Positions 1-7,818 of a DNA stretch of 64,000 bases are shown here, piece by piece. The notes beneath the pieces were generated by a model. The model worked only from the letters and a program-made list of their open reading frames with translations, ran no database searches and was not told where the DNA came from. Position numbers and translations under genes: made by a program. Positions within the stretch are counted from its first letter, which is position 1; the number at the start of each line of letters is the position of its first letter. Source of the DNA: Paenibacillaceae bacterium (GTDB lineage: Bacteria > Bacillota > Bacilli > Paenibacillales > Paenibacillaceae); NCBI GenBank assembly GCA_004134985.1, contig REGQ01000058.1, positions 403,102 to 467,101 on the forward strand. Direction: 5' to 3'.

Positions 1-495
1 GTAAAGTTTTTTATCCGCTGGAACTAATGTTCCAGATTGACTAATAATTGAAAAACCTACTTCGTTAACAATTTTGAAGAACTCATCTTGGTTTATTTCA
101 GTCTTAAAATTCTCTATTGATTCTAATTTATCAATTGTTCCTCCAGTAATACCCAAACCTCTACCTGACATTTTAGTCATTGACACATTAAAACAAGCAA
201 CAATAGGAGATATGATTAATGAAGTTTTATCTCCGATACCCCCAGTTGAATGTTTATCAACTTTTACTCCCTTTATCCCAGAGAGATTAATTTGTTCACC
301 GCTATTAATCATATTTGAAGTTAGATTGAACAATTCATTATCATTCATGCCATTGAAACATACTGCCATTAGCAAAGCCGATAGCTGATAATCAGGAATA
401 GATTCTTCTAGTAATCCATCAATGACATAAGCAATTTCTTTAGAGTTTAGTTCTTTTCCATTCTTTTTCTTAATAATAATATCGATTATATTCAA
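1..495 (-). CDS. pdp: Element-borne pyrimidine-nucleoside phosphorylase, 3' end outside window
   Basis: Partial gene; about 165 N-terminal residues are visible. It would cleave thymidine and uridine phosphorolytically in pyrimidine salvage. The glycosyltransferase family 3 N-terminal helical domain is followed by KVDKHSTGGIGDKTS, the family signature carrying phosphate- and substrate-binding residues, and then a SGRGLGITGGTIDKLES region, also characteristic. The start is TTG at 495 behind AGGAAG. This TTG overlaps the TGA of the upstream chimeric ORF (TTGA), so translation is probably coupled. The DNA is far more AT-rich than the host pdp fragment at 843-1118, and the two copies differ throughout, so this is a diverged homolog rather than a duplicate. 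Whether it is full length cannot be seen. Confidence 0.85.
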   Translation of the reverse strand, partial: MNIIDIIIKKKNGKELNSKEIAYVIDGLLEESIPDYQLSALLMAVCFNGMNDNELFNLTSNMINSGEQINLSGIKGVKVDKHSTGGIGDKTSLIISPIVACFNVSMTKMSGRGLGITGGTIDKLESIENFKTEINQDEFFKIVNEVGFSIISQSGTLVPADKKLY

Positions 496-845
496 GTTCT
501 CACTTCCTTATTAAAATGTTCTATTCTGTCAATGATTCCGCGCAATGTTTCAACGCCAATATTTATATTCGCAAATGCAAGAAATTGAGACAGATCCGTT
601 CCATAACTTTTTGCAATTCTTTCAATATTTTCAATAGTAGGGATTGAATTTCCATTAAAATACATTCTGCACTGGAAATAAGAAACTCCAGTTCTTTTGT
701 GTAATCTAAAGGGGTTCTTATCTAGCTTCTCAACCCAAGTTTTAAAATTATTCTTTAAGTTGCTGAATATATCATCTGTCCATTTGAGAATGTTTCCACT
801 CATCGATGGGGTTAAATTAATTAAAAATTTTATGCTCTTTGGCGT
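1..845. mobile_element. One end of an AT-rich foreign element integrated in pdp
   Basis: Base composition falls abruptly to AT-rich at about 840-850, exactly where the host pdp reading frame stops resembling the phosphorylase family. Everything from there to the window edge is AT-rich and codes for a helix-turn-helix ORF and a second phosphorylase. No integrase is visible, so the recombinase type and the other end lie outside the window. The junction sits in the middle of a protein-coding gene rather than at a tRNA 3' end, which in known systems is more typical of large serine recombinases; that is inference. Confidence 0.65.
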
Positions 846-1118
846 CACCTTATCGCCTACTCCACCCGTACTATGCTTGTCCACCTTGATCCCCGCAATA
901 CCGCTTAAGTCAACCGTATCGCCCGACTTCGCCATTATCATCGTCAGATCTGCTGTCTCGCGGGCGCTCAGTCCACGAAAAAAGACAGCCATTGACCAGG
1001 CTGCCATCTGATAATCCGGTATCGTGCCGCGACAGTAGCCTTCTACCAGAAAAGCAATTTCGGCAGCGGTCAGTTCAATACCGTTTCGCGTCTTTTGAAT
1101 AAGATCAACCGCTCGCAT
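492..1118 (-). pseudogene. pdp: Host pdp truncated and fused to an element-encoded HTH ORF
   Basis: The host gene starts with ATG at 1118 behind GGGAGG and encodes a normal phosphorylase N-terminus (MRAVDLIQKTRNG) as far as KHSTGGVGDKVT, residue 92, at about 843. The frame then continues without a stop into about 115 AT-rich codons unrelated to the family. That tail contains a Cro/CI-like helix-turn-helix pattern (NPFRLHKRTGVSYFQ, then NGNSIPTIENIERIAKSYG) and ends at 492. An internal ATG at 803 could start a separate HTH protein, but no clear ribosome binding site precedes it. The phosphorylase domain is too short to be active. The HTH part might be an element regulator or only a translated end. 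Confidence 0.75.
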
Positions 1119-1178
1119 CTCGATCAAACCTCCCGTTATATCGGCTGCGCCATTCATTGCGAGTGGCGCAGCCGCGTT

Positions 1179-1370
1179 TCATGAACTTTTAAGGGCACCC
1201 AGTCTATTATCGGCTTTCATGGACATCTCAACTTGAGCCTTGTAAATCAACTGGTCCAGCCTTTGACTGATATTCAGTACTTCATGATGCAATAATGTTT
1301 GCCTTCGGTTCGCCTCATGCACCAACTGCCTGCGCAAGCCTTCGAGCTGTTTCACACTTTTCTCATCCAT
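1179..1370 (-). CDS. Spo0E-family aspartyl-phosphate phosphatase
   Basis: 63 residues, the usual size for this family of small phosphatases that remove phosphate from Spo0A and so restrain entry into sporulation. The diagnostic motif is present as NISQRLDQLI (residues about 33-42), where the Ser and Asp positions match the family S-x-x-x-D signature; the rest is predicted to be a two-helix hairpin. It lies between the broken pdp and punA, reading the same way. A GGAG lies about 15 bases before the ATG, a rather long gap. Assignment rests on the motif and length; which response regulator it acts on is inferred from the family. Confidence 0.8.
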   Translation of the reverse strand: MDEKSVKQLEGLRRQLVHEANRRQTLLHHEVLNISQRLDQLIYKAQVEMSMKADNRLGALKSS

Positions 1371-1483
1371 AGCGTCGTATTCAACTCCATCTTTCGGTTA
1401 TCATGGACAGTATACGACGGATTCGCTACAAAGAATGTCACAATCAGTCGATGCTTTTATAACAATTTTACAACAATTCACCG

Positions 1484-2308
1484 CTACAGTTGTGGAATAA
1501 TCGCTAAAATCAACCCTAAAAAGCGCATTTTCACTTTTTCTGTCGTTTCCATGACTTCTTCATGGGACAATGGCTGATTCAAAATGCCGGAAGCCATGTT
1601 GCTGATGCAGGAAATGCCGAGCACTTCGATGCCGGAATGACCGGCTGTGATGACTTCGGCAATCGTCGACATGCCGACAGCATCCGCGCCCATCGTGCGC
1701 ATCATCCGAATTTCGGCGGGCGTTTCATAGGACGGCCCGAGCACACCGACATAGACGCCCTCACGCAGCTCGAACCCCTGCTCTGCGGCAACTGTTTTCG
1801 CCAAACTCCGGAACCGGCTGCTGTATGCTTCGGACATGTCCGGAAAACGCGGACCAAGTTCATCATCATTGGGACCGACCAGCGGATTGCGTCCCGTAAA
1901 ATTAATGTGGTCGGAAATCAGCATCAAGTCCCCTGGCAGATAGCCGGTGTTAATTCCGCCTGCCGCGTTCGTTACGATCATGCGATCGACGCCCAAAGCC
2001 TTCATCACGCGCACCGGGAAAGCCGTTAAATCCGGCCCGTATCCTTCATACATATGAAAACGGCCGCGCATCAGCACAACCGATCTCCCTGCCAGCTTGC
2101 CAATCATCAGCTCGCCTGCATGGCCTTCAACCGTAGACATCGGAAAATGCGGAATATCATGATAAGGAATCGTTGTTGCATCTTCCAAATGATCGCCCAG
2201 AATGCCCAGCCCGGAGCCCATAATGAGTCCAACCTCTGGCTGTTGCGGTGTAATGGAGCGGATGTACTCCGCTGCTTCGCGGATATGCGTTACTTTAAGT
2301 AAATTCAT
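1484..2308 (-). CDS. punA: Purine-nucleoside phosphorylase (trimeric class)
   Basis: 274 residues, full length for the trimeric inosine/guanosine phosphorylases, which split purine nucleosides into base and ribose-1-phosphate in the cytoplasm. Family motifs are clear: GLIMGSGLGILGDHLED (N-terminal phosphate loop), RFHMYEGY, TNAAGGIN, GPSYETPAEIRMMRTMGADAVGMST (purine site with Glu and Met) and CISNMASG. It follows deoB in the same direction with a 42-base gap, so ribose-1-phosphate produced here can be converted by phosphopentomutase; the same pairing (drm-pupG) is known in B. subtilis. pdp was evidently the third salvage gene of this cluster before it was interrupted. Confidence 0.95.
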   Translation of the reverse strand: MNLLKVTHIREAAEYIRSITPQQPEVGLIMGSGLGILGDHLEDATTIPYHDIPHFPMSTVEGHAGELMIGKLAGRSVVLMRGRFHMYEGYGPDLTAFPVRVMKALGVDRMIVTNAAGGINTGYLPGDLMLISDHINFTGRNPLVGPNDDELGPRFPDMSEAYSSRFRSLAKTVAAEQGFELREGVYVGVLGPSYETPAEIRMMRTMGADAVGMSTIAEVITAGHSGIEVLGISCISNMASGILNQPLSHEEVMETTEKVKMRFLGLILAIIPQL

Positions 2309-2350
2309 GCGTCAATTTCCCCTCTTCTGAATAATCTGTGTCTGGCCGGA

Positions 2351-3526
2351 CTAGGCAAGCTCCGACAGAAAACTGGTACCTCTCCCTGTACCTGTAACGC
2401 CAAACGCTTCTGCGATTGTCGCGCTGATATCTGCGAACGATGACCGCACGCCAAGGCTGCGCGGCTGCCCAAATGACGGGCTATACACCAGCAGCGGCAC
2501 ATACTCGCGGGTATGATCCGTGCCGGCGAACGTCGGATCATTGCCATGATCGGCCGTAATAATCAATACCTCATCCTCTTGAACCTGTTTGACAAGCTCC
2601 GGCAGCGCCTGGTCAAACACCTCCAGCGCACCGGCATAGCCATGCGGATCACGGCGATGTCCATACAAGGAATCAAAATCGACGAGGTTGGTAAACAGCA
2701 GTCCGGTAAAATCACTCTTCATCAGTTCCAGCGTGCGCGCGATTCCATCCTCATTGCTTTTGGTCGGATAAGATTCCGAAATGCCTTCACCGCTGAATAT
2801 ATCATTGATTTTCCCGACCGACAACACCGTGAATCCCGCCTCCTGCAGCGCGTTCAGCAATGTTGGCTCAGGCGGCTCTATCGCATAGTCATGACGGCCG
2901 GAAGTGCGCTGGAATGCCCCGGGGCGTCCGATATAAGGCCGGGCGATTACTCTGCCTACAGCAAAGCGCTCATCAAGCGTCAGCTCGCGGGCAATTTCAC
3001 AGGCACGGTACAGTTCATCAAGCGGAATAATATCTTCATGCGCAGCAATTTGAAACACACTGTCAGCAGACGTGTACACTATCCATGCACCGCTCTTCAT
3101 TTGCTCCTCGCCCAGCTCATCCAATATTTCGGTGCCGCTGGCCGCTTTGTTGCCGATGACTTTACGACCGGTCCGCTGCTCGAACGCATCCAGCAATTCC
3201 ACAGGGAACCCGTCAGGAAACGTACGGAACGCCGTTGTAATGTGCAGTCCTGCAATTTCCCAATGCCCTGTCATCGTGTCCTTGCCGACCGATGCCTCCG
3301 CCATCTTGCCATAGCATGCCAGCGGCTGCTCCTGCCCTTGCCAGTTAGTGAGCGGCGCAATGTTGGCCAGGCCGAGTTGTCGAAGATTAGGCAAGTCAAA
3401 TCCATCGACAGCTTGTATGATATGATCCAGCGTATGAGCGCCTGAATCTCCGAACTCCGGTGCATCCGGCAGTTCGCCGATCCCTACACTATCCAGTACA
3501 ATAACCGTCCATTTTTTATATCGCAA
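2351..3526 (-). CDS. deoB: Phosphopentomutase
   Basis: 391 residues, full length. It interconverts ribose-1-phosphate and ribose-5-phosphate (and the deoxy forms), linking nucleoside breakdown to the pentose phosphate pathway. Alkaline-phosphatase superfamily features are visible: VLDSVGIGELPDA (metal-binding Asp near the N-terminus), GKDTMTGHWEIAG (catalytic Thr region), TNLVDFDSLYGHRRDPHGY and ITADHGNDPTFAGTDHTREYVPLL (metal-binding Asp/His). Translation starts at TTG behind AAAGGAGC. It is the first gene of the deoB-punA-(pdp) salvage group, 63 bases downstream of xerD. Confidence 0.96.
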   Translation of the reverse strand: MRYKKWTVIVLDSVGIGELPDAPEFGDSGAHTLDHIIQAVDGFDLPNLRQLGLANIAPLTNWQGQEQPLACYGKMAEASVGKDTMTGHWEIAGLHITTAFRTFPDGFPVELLDAFEQRTGRKVIGNKAASGTEILDELGEEQMKSGAWIVYTSADSVFQIAAHEDIIPLDELYRACEIARELTLDERFAVGRVIARPYIGRPGAFQRTSGRHDYAIEPPEPTLLNALQEAGFTVLSVGKINDIFSGEGISESYPTKSNEDGIARTLELMKSDFTGLLFTNLVDFDSLYGHRRDPHGYAGALEVFDQALPELVKQVQEDEVLIITADHGNDPTFAGTDHTREYVPLLVYSPSFGQPRSLGVRSSFADISATIAEAFGVTGTGRGTSFLSELA

Positions 3527-3589
3527 TGCCAGAAGCTCCTTTCACAATGAATAGTAGACTTTAGCTCCTGCAACGCATCTATAGCGCAA

Positions 3590-4489
3590 TCAGGTCAGAT
3601 TAGCGCGCGGATGCGCGGACTCGTAAACATCCTTCATCCGCGGTTTGGTGAGATGCATGTAAATTTGAGTGGTCGATATATCGGAATGACCAAGCATCTC
3701 CTGCACTGAGCGCAGGTCGGCTCCGTTTTCCAAAAGATGCGCAGCAAAAGAATGACGCAGTGTATGAGGCGCAATCTCCTTGCCGATCTGTGCCTGGCGC
3801 GCATATTTCTTCATTAATTTCCAGAACCCCTGCCGGGTCATTCGAGCGCCATGGTGGTTGAGAAACAAAGCATCGCATTGCTGCTCGGCTTTGACCATCA
3901 GCGGGCGTCCCTCCGTTAAATATTCATCCAGAAATTTCGCAGCGACGCGTCCCAGCGGGATGATTCTTTCCTTTCGGGCGTTCCCGGCACAATGAATAAA
4001 ACCCATCGCCAGATTCAAATCTGCGGCATTGAGTGAAATCAGTTCAGATACACGAATGCCTGTCGCGTACAGCACCTCCAGCATCGCTTTATCTCTGCGT
4101 CCTGCAGGAAGTTTCGTTGCTGGCGCTTCAAGCAGTTGGCCGACCTCCTCGATTGTGAGCACGGCGGGCAGCTTTTTCTCCTGCTTGGGTGTTTCCATAT
4201 AAATGGATGGATCCTGAAGAAGTACCCCTTCGCGGACACAATACTGAAAAAAAGCGCGTATCGAGACTGTGCTGCGCGATACAGTCGCTACTGCGCGTCC
4301 TTTTTGCTTCAAGTAATTCATGTAACGTGCAATATGATGCCGCTGAACATCCTGCAGCGACTGCGCCCCCTGCTCTGCGGCAAATTGAAGAAAGTAATCC
4401 AAGTCGCGCTTATACGATTCAACCGTGTTAGCCGATCTCTTCTTTTCATTCCCTAAATAATCGATGAACGTTTTCAAATGAGATTTCAT
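3590..4489 (-). CDS. xerD: Tyrosine site-specific recombinase XerD
   Basis: 299 residues. XerD pairs with XerC to resolve chromosome dimers at dif. The N-terminal SAM-like DNA-binding domain spans about residues 1-95, and the catalytic domain holds Arg146 (ATGIRVSEL), Lys173, His242 and Arg245 (HTLRHSF), His268 (LGHSDISTTQIY) and the nucleophile Tyr277. The ATG at 4489 follows AAAGGAAG at good spacing; an ATG six codons upstream has no such site. The order fur-yqzK-xerD-deoB-punA matches B. subtilis, which supports the chromosomal resolvase role rather than a mobile-element integrase. Confidence 0.93.
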   Translation of the reverse strand: MKSHLKTFIDYLGNEKKRSANTVESYKRDLDYFLQFAAEQGAQSLQDVQRHHIARYMNYLKQKGRAVATVSRSTVSIRAFFQYCVREGVLLQDPSIYMETPKQEKKLPAVLTIEEVGQLLEAPATKLPAGRRDKAMLEVLYATGIRVSELISLNAADLNLAMGFIHCAGNARKERIIPLGRVAAKFLDEYLTEGRPLMVKAEQQCDALFLNHHGARMTRQGFWKLMKKYARQAQIGKEIAPHTLRHSFAAHLLENGADLRSVQEMLGHSDISTTQIYMHLTKPRMKDVYESAHPRANLT

Positions 4490-4612
4490 GGGTACTTCCT
4501 TTCTCAAGCCGCTTTAGAAGCACGGGCTTCGCTTCTAAAATTTCATGATTGTCCAAAAAAATTCATGATAATGATGTATTCAACAAACATGTTTTGTTTT
4601 CCTGCAATCCGT

Positions 4613-4846
4613 CTATTCTCCATATAAGTAAAACCATCGCAAGCGTTCAACCATTTTCGTCCCTTCGGTTGGCGGCTGCTCGGTTTGAAATACTTTAAGC
4701 GCTCTGCCCTCCGGCTCGTCGTACCGATCATGAAAACCGATCCACCCGACGAGTCGGCTGTAGCCTCCACAAGCCACAATGGTTAGCAGGACAAACAGCA
4801 CCAGAAACAGCGTTCGCTTCGCCAGTTTGCGAAGTGAAATAATCAC
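4613..4846 (-). CDS. yqzK: YqzK-like DUF4227 membrane protein
   Basis: 77 residues with one N-terminal transmembrane segment (about residues 12-28, TLFLVLFVLLTIVACGGY) and a short, charged C-terminal part outside or inside the membrane. DUF4227 proteins occur at this place, between fur and xerD, in Bacillus and Paenibacillus; no function is established. Start is GTG behind AAAGGAGG. A Cys lies at the end of the membrane segment, but the context does not look like a proper lipobox. Confidence 0.75.
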   Translation of the reverse strand: MIISLRKLAKRTLFLVLFVLLTIVACGGYSRLVGWIGFHDRYDEPEGRALKVFQTEQPPTEGTKMVERLRWFYLYGE

Positions 4847-4973
4847 ATGCTCCGCCTCCTTTCAGCAGGTAGTCACTACCTCACCTTATGTGAAAGCGGA
4901 ATTGATTATGCCTGTTCAAAACGACGGCGCCGCTGCAGCCAGTCTGCCTGTGCATAACAGGCTCTGGGCGGGA

Positions 4974-6089
4974 TTACAAAAGCGTGCCAAGCGAAGTAAA
5001 CGACGTCCCTGTCGCTTCGGCCACTTGCTCATGGGTCACGTGTCCGGCATACGTGTTAACCCCTTTGCGGAGCGGCTCGCTGGCCTCCACCGCCGACTTG
5101 AACCCGTGATCGGCCAGTTCGAGCGCAAACGGGAACGTGACATTGGTAAGCGCCAATGTTGAGGTTCGCGGCACTGCGCCCGGCATGTTAGCCACCGCAT
5201 AATGCAGCACGCCGTGCACCTCGTAAACGGGGTTCTGATGCGTAGTTACCCGGTCGATGGTCGCAATTGAACCGCCCTGATCGACAGCAACGTCGACGAT
5301 GACAGCTCCTTTCTTCATCGTTTTGACCATTTCTTCAGTGACCAGTCGAGGGGCTCGCGCCCCCGGAATCAGCACCGCTCCGATCAGCAAATCTGCCTTG
5401 CGTACCGCTTGCGCAATATTGTACGGACTGGACATCAGCGTGCGAATCCGTCCGCCGAACACATCATCGATGTAGCGCATCCGCTCCGCGCTGCGTTCGA
5501 GAATGACGACGCTCGCTCCTAGCCCAAGCGCCATACGCGCCGCATTCGTTCCGACGATTCCCCCGCCCAAAATGATCACTTCACCTGGCGGGACACCCGG
5601 CACACCGCCGAGCAAAATGCCGCGTCCGCCGTAGAACGCCTCCAAAAACTGCGTCCCGACCTGCACGGCCATCCGGCCGGCCACTTCGCTCATCGGCATG
5701 AGCAGCGGCAGCGCCCCGTTCGGCAGCTGAATCGTCTCGTAAGCGATGGCAGTCACATTCGCACCCACCAGCGCCTTCGTCAGCTCCGGAGCGGCTGCCA
5801 GATGAAGATACGTAAACAACAGCAAGCCAGGTCTGAAATAAGCGAACTCTTCAGGCAGCGGCTCCTTCACCTTAACGATCATATCCGCTTCGGACCACAC
5901 AGCCCCGGCATCTGCTACGATACGCGCTCCTTCCTGTTCATACTGCTCATCGGTAAATCCGCTGCCTTCTCCGGCTCCGCGCTGCACCAGCACTTCATGG
6001 CCGGCAGCAGCCATCATGCCAGCCCCGGCCGGAATAAGCGCTACCCTGTTTTCATTGTTTTTAATTTCCGTTGGCACACCGATTTTCAT
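4974..6089 (-). CDS. ald: Alanine dehydrogenase
   Basis: 371 residues, full length. It catalyses NAD-linked reversible deamination of L-alanine to pyruvate, used in B. subtilis for alanine utilisation during growth and sporulation. Motifs: [22 protein letters not shown] at the N-terminus with the substrate Arg, the catalytic Lys in [10 protein letters not shown], His in [11 protein letters not shown], a Rossmann site [22 protein letters not shown] and VDQGGSIAT near the C-terminus. It stands alone between yqzK and fur; 277 noncoding bases separate it from fur. Confidence 0.96.
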   Translation of the reverse strand: MKIGVPTEIKNNENRVALIPAGAGMMAAAGHEVLVQRGAGEGSGFTDEQYEQEGARIVADAGAVWSEADMIVKVKEPLPEEFAYFRPGLLLFTYLHLAAAPELTKALVGANVTAIAYETIQLPNGALPLLMPMSEVAGRMAVQVGTQFLEAFYGGRGILLGGVPGVPPGEVIILGGGIVGTNAARMALGLGASVVILERSAERMRYIDDVFGGRIRTLMSSPYNIAQAVRKADLLIGAVLIPGARAPRLVTEEMVKTMKKGAVIVDVAVDQGGSIATIDRVTTHQNPVYEVHGVLHYAVANMPGAVPRTSTLALTNVTFPFALELADHGFKSAVEASEPLRKGVNTYAGHVTHEQVAEATGTSFTSLGTLL

Positions 6090-6327
6090 TGTATTATTCC
6101 TCCGATACTCCGTACTTTTTTTCCTTTTCTACGGTACCCCAGAAAGGTTAAAGTATGTATCGCCGCCTCAGAAGATCATCCCCTGCTGTCACGTACTTAC
6201 CCAAATCATGACAATACGCAAACAGCCTCGCCTTCCCTGTTGCAGAGATGACGAAGCCGCGATTAATTGCTATGAGAAGGCTGCGCGCTCCAACATTAGC
6301 GAGCTGCATCCTTGTAAATAACGGCGT

Positions 6328-6358
6328 AAAAACCGCTGCTTGCGAATCTTCGCAAACG
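6328..6358 (-). terminator. Candidate terminator after fur
   Basis: On the minus strand, shortly after the fur stop codon, TTGCGAA and TTCGCAA form a 7-bp stem with a 2-base loop. A run of five T follows after a few bases. It is weaker than other terminators in the window because the T run is displaced. The remaining 6090-6327 stretch upstream of ald shows no gene. Confidence 0.45.
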
Positions 6359-6366
6359 CGATATAT

Positions 6367-6831
6367 TTACGCTTGTGGTTCTTTCTTGTCGTTCTTTTCT
6401 CTGCAGTTTTTGCAGACGCCTTGAAAATCAAGACGGTGATCGACAACCATAAACCCGTATTCTTCTTCCAGACGTTCTTCAAGCGGTCCTAGCCAGTCGT
6501 CCATAATTTCACTCATTGTTCCACACTGCACACAAATCAAGTGATGATGATGATGTTTGTTGGAATCGGTACGCAGATCGTACCGTGCAACACCGTCGCC
6601 AAAATTAAGCTTTTCCACAACGTGCATTTCGCTGAGCAGTTCCAGAGTGCGGTACACAGTTGCCAGTCCAATCTCGGGTGCCTTGTCTTTGACAAGCATG
6701 AACACATCTTCCGCGCTTAAATGATCTTCTTCATTCTCAAGAAGTACGCGTACCGTCGCTTCCCGCTGCGGAGTCAACTTATAGCCCTGCGATTGCAGTT
6801 GTTGTTTGATTTTATCGATACGGGCTTCCAT
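6367..6831 (-). CDS. fur: Fur-family metal-dependent repressor
   Basis: 154 residues. It represses iron uptake genes when loaded with Fe(II). The N-terminal winged helix (SQGYKLTPQREATVRVLLEN, then SAEDVFMLVKDKAPEIGLATVYRTLELL) precedes the His-rich metal site KHHHHHLICVQCG and a second CKNC pair that together make the structural zinc site. Start ATG at 6831 follows AAGGGGGGAG; the frame is open further upstream, but family alignment supports this start. The position next to yqzK-xerD matches fur rather than the paralogs perR or zur. Confidence 0.9.
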   Translation of the reverse strand: MEARIDKIKQQLQSQGYKLTPQREATVRVLLENEEDHLSAEDVFMLVKDKAPEIGLATVYRTLELLSEMHVVEKLNFGDGVARYDLRTDSNKHHHHHLICVQCGTMSEIMDDWLGPLEERLEEEYGFMVVDHRLDFQGVCKNCREKNDKKEPQA

Positions 6832-6952
6832 GCGCTCCCCCCTTGCGTTAACGCCACGTCCATTGTCAGAACATATGCTTTCATTATAGGGGGAACAGGC
6901 AAAGAAAGTCAAACAATTTCAAAACGATCAGCAATTACTTGCAGACCCGCAA

Positions 6953-7585
6953 TTACGGAACAATCAGCACATTGGCGGTCCACCCCATCAATACAGGGGA
7001 AATATAAGCTTCCAATAAGGAAGCCGCCCAGAGCATCACCAGCATGGTGAGAATTACCCCGGAATGCGCCAGAAATGGCGGAAGAAAAGAAGTATGCTGC
7101 TGCATCATCCGCTTTTTAATTAACTGAATCGAAAAGGAGGCCGCCGATACACTTGCAATCAAGAGCGCCGGAAGAATAATCAAGTTCTGAGGGGCGATGC
7201 TCATCAGCGCGAACAACACCCCTTTCCAGGCATGCTGACTGATCAGCAGCCCGACAGAAAAGCCGATCAGTACCCCTTTGAGAAAATCCAGGGCAAAAAT
7301 AAACGGCAGTCCGACGACGGTAATGCCCAGCAGCCAGATCCACAGCAGCCACTTCGTATGGAACCACGCCCGCTCCCAAAAAATCTGCGCCTCATCCGGT
7401 CCCATCCCCGCATGAAGCAGCCGGGCCAGATGCTCGATATCTGCTGTCAACTGCTGCTGCTGCTCCAATGTCATCCCGCCGGCCATCAGTACGCCAAACA
7501 GCACGCCCGCAATGAACAGCACCACCACAAACACATACAGGGACAACTGGTCTTGCACAGTTGACCGCAGAAAGGGTAATTTCAT
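6953..7585 (-). CDS. spoIIM: Stage II sporulation protein M
   Basis: 210 residues, an integral membrane protein with about five hydrophobic segments (near residues 15-38, 78-100, 110-130, 145-165 and 185-205). With SpoIID and SpoIIP it forms the complex that thins septal peptidoglycan during engulfment of the forespore. The start ATG at 7585 follows AAGGGGAG; the open frame extends upstream through noncoding sequence. A sigma-E type promoter lies about 135 bases upstream, consistent with mother-cell expression known for this gene. The 5' leader contains one copy of a dispersed repeat. Confidence 0.9.
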   Translation of the reverse strand: MKLPFLRSTVQDQLSLYVFVVVLFIAGVLFGVLMAGGMTLEQQQQLTADIEHLARLLHAGMGPDEAQIFWERAWFHTKWLLWIWLLGITVVGLPFIFALDFLKGVLIGFSVGLLISQHAWKGVLFALMSIAPQNLIILPALLIASVSAASFSIQLIKKRMMQQHTSFLPPFLAHSGVILTMLVMLWAASLLEAYISPVLMGWTANVLIVP

Positions 7586-7619
7586 CGTTGTCTCCCCTTG
7601 TCCGATTGTTCTGTATTCA

Positions 7620-7682
7620 AGCGGAACGGTATTGTCGTCCTTGAGACGGCAGTCATCGTTTCGCAGGTGAAATATAAGCCTA
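7620..7682 (+). repeat. Dispersed intergenic repeat, copy D
   Basis: This stretch aligns with the copies at 13507, 63525 and 63612. Shared blocks are GTCGTCC, a GGC(A/G)G turn, CGTTTCGCAG and the end block GAAATATAAG. It lies in the untranslated leader of spoIIM, between its sigma-E promoter and start codon, and may fold in the RNA. Confidence 0.5.
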
Positions 7683-7720
7683 GTCAGGGTGCTCACACCC
7701 TTATAAACTTTTATATTTCA

Positions 7721-7749
7721 TGTGTATGTTGTGTGAGAGGACGGTATGA
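7721..7749 (-). promoter_or_regulatory. Sigma-E type promoter for spoIIM
   Basis: Reading the minus strand, TCATACC (-35 like, ATA core) is followed after 14 bases by CATACACA (-10 like, 7 of 8 to CATACANT). Orientation, spacing and target fit mother-cell sigma-E control. Confidence 0.6.
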
Positions 7750-7818
7750 CAAGCCTGGAGGGTTGCGGTCACATACAGCCGCTTCAACTGAGGAATGCTG
7801 TGATGTCAGCAAGGCAGG

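Noticed and set aside
492..803. HTH tail as an independent gene starting at ATG 803
   Set aside because: No ribosome binding site is visible before 803, and the frame is continuous with host pdp; described instead as part of the chimeric ORF.
3590..4489. XerD as integrase of the pdp element
   Set aside because: It keeps host base composition and the conserved fur-yqzK-xerD-deoB order, so it is the chromosomal dimer resolvase.
4555..4600. Fur box (TGATAATGAT) near yqzK and xerD
   Set aside because: Only one half matches the 7-1-7 pattern, and it lies downstream of yqzK and not at a promoter.
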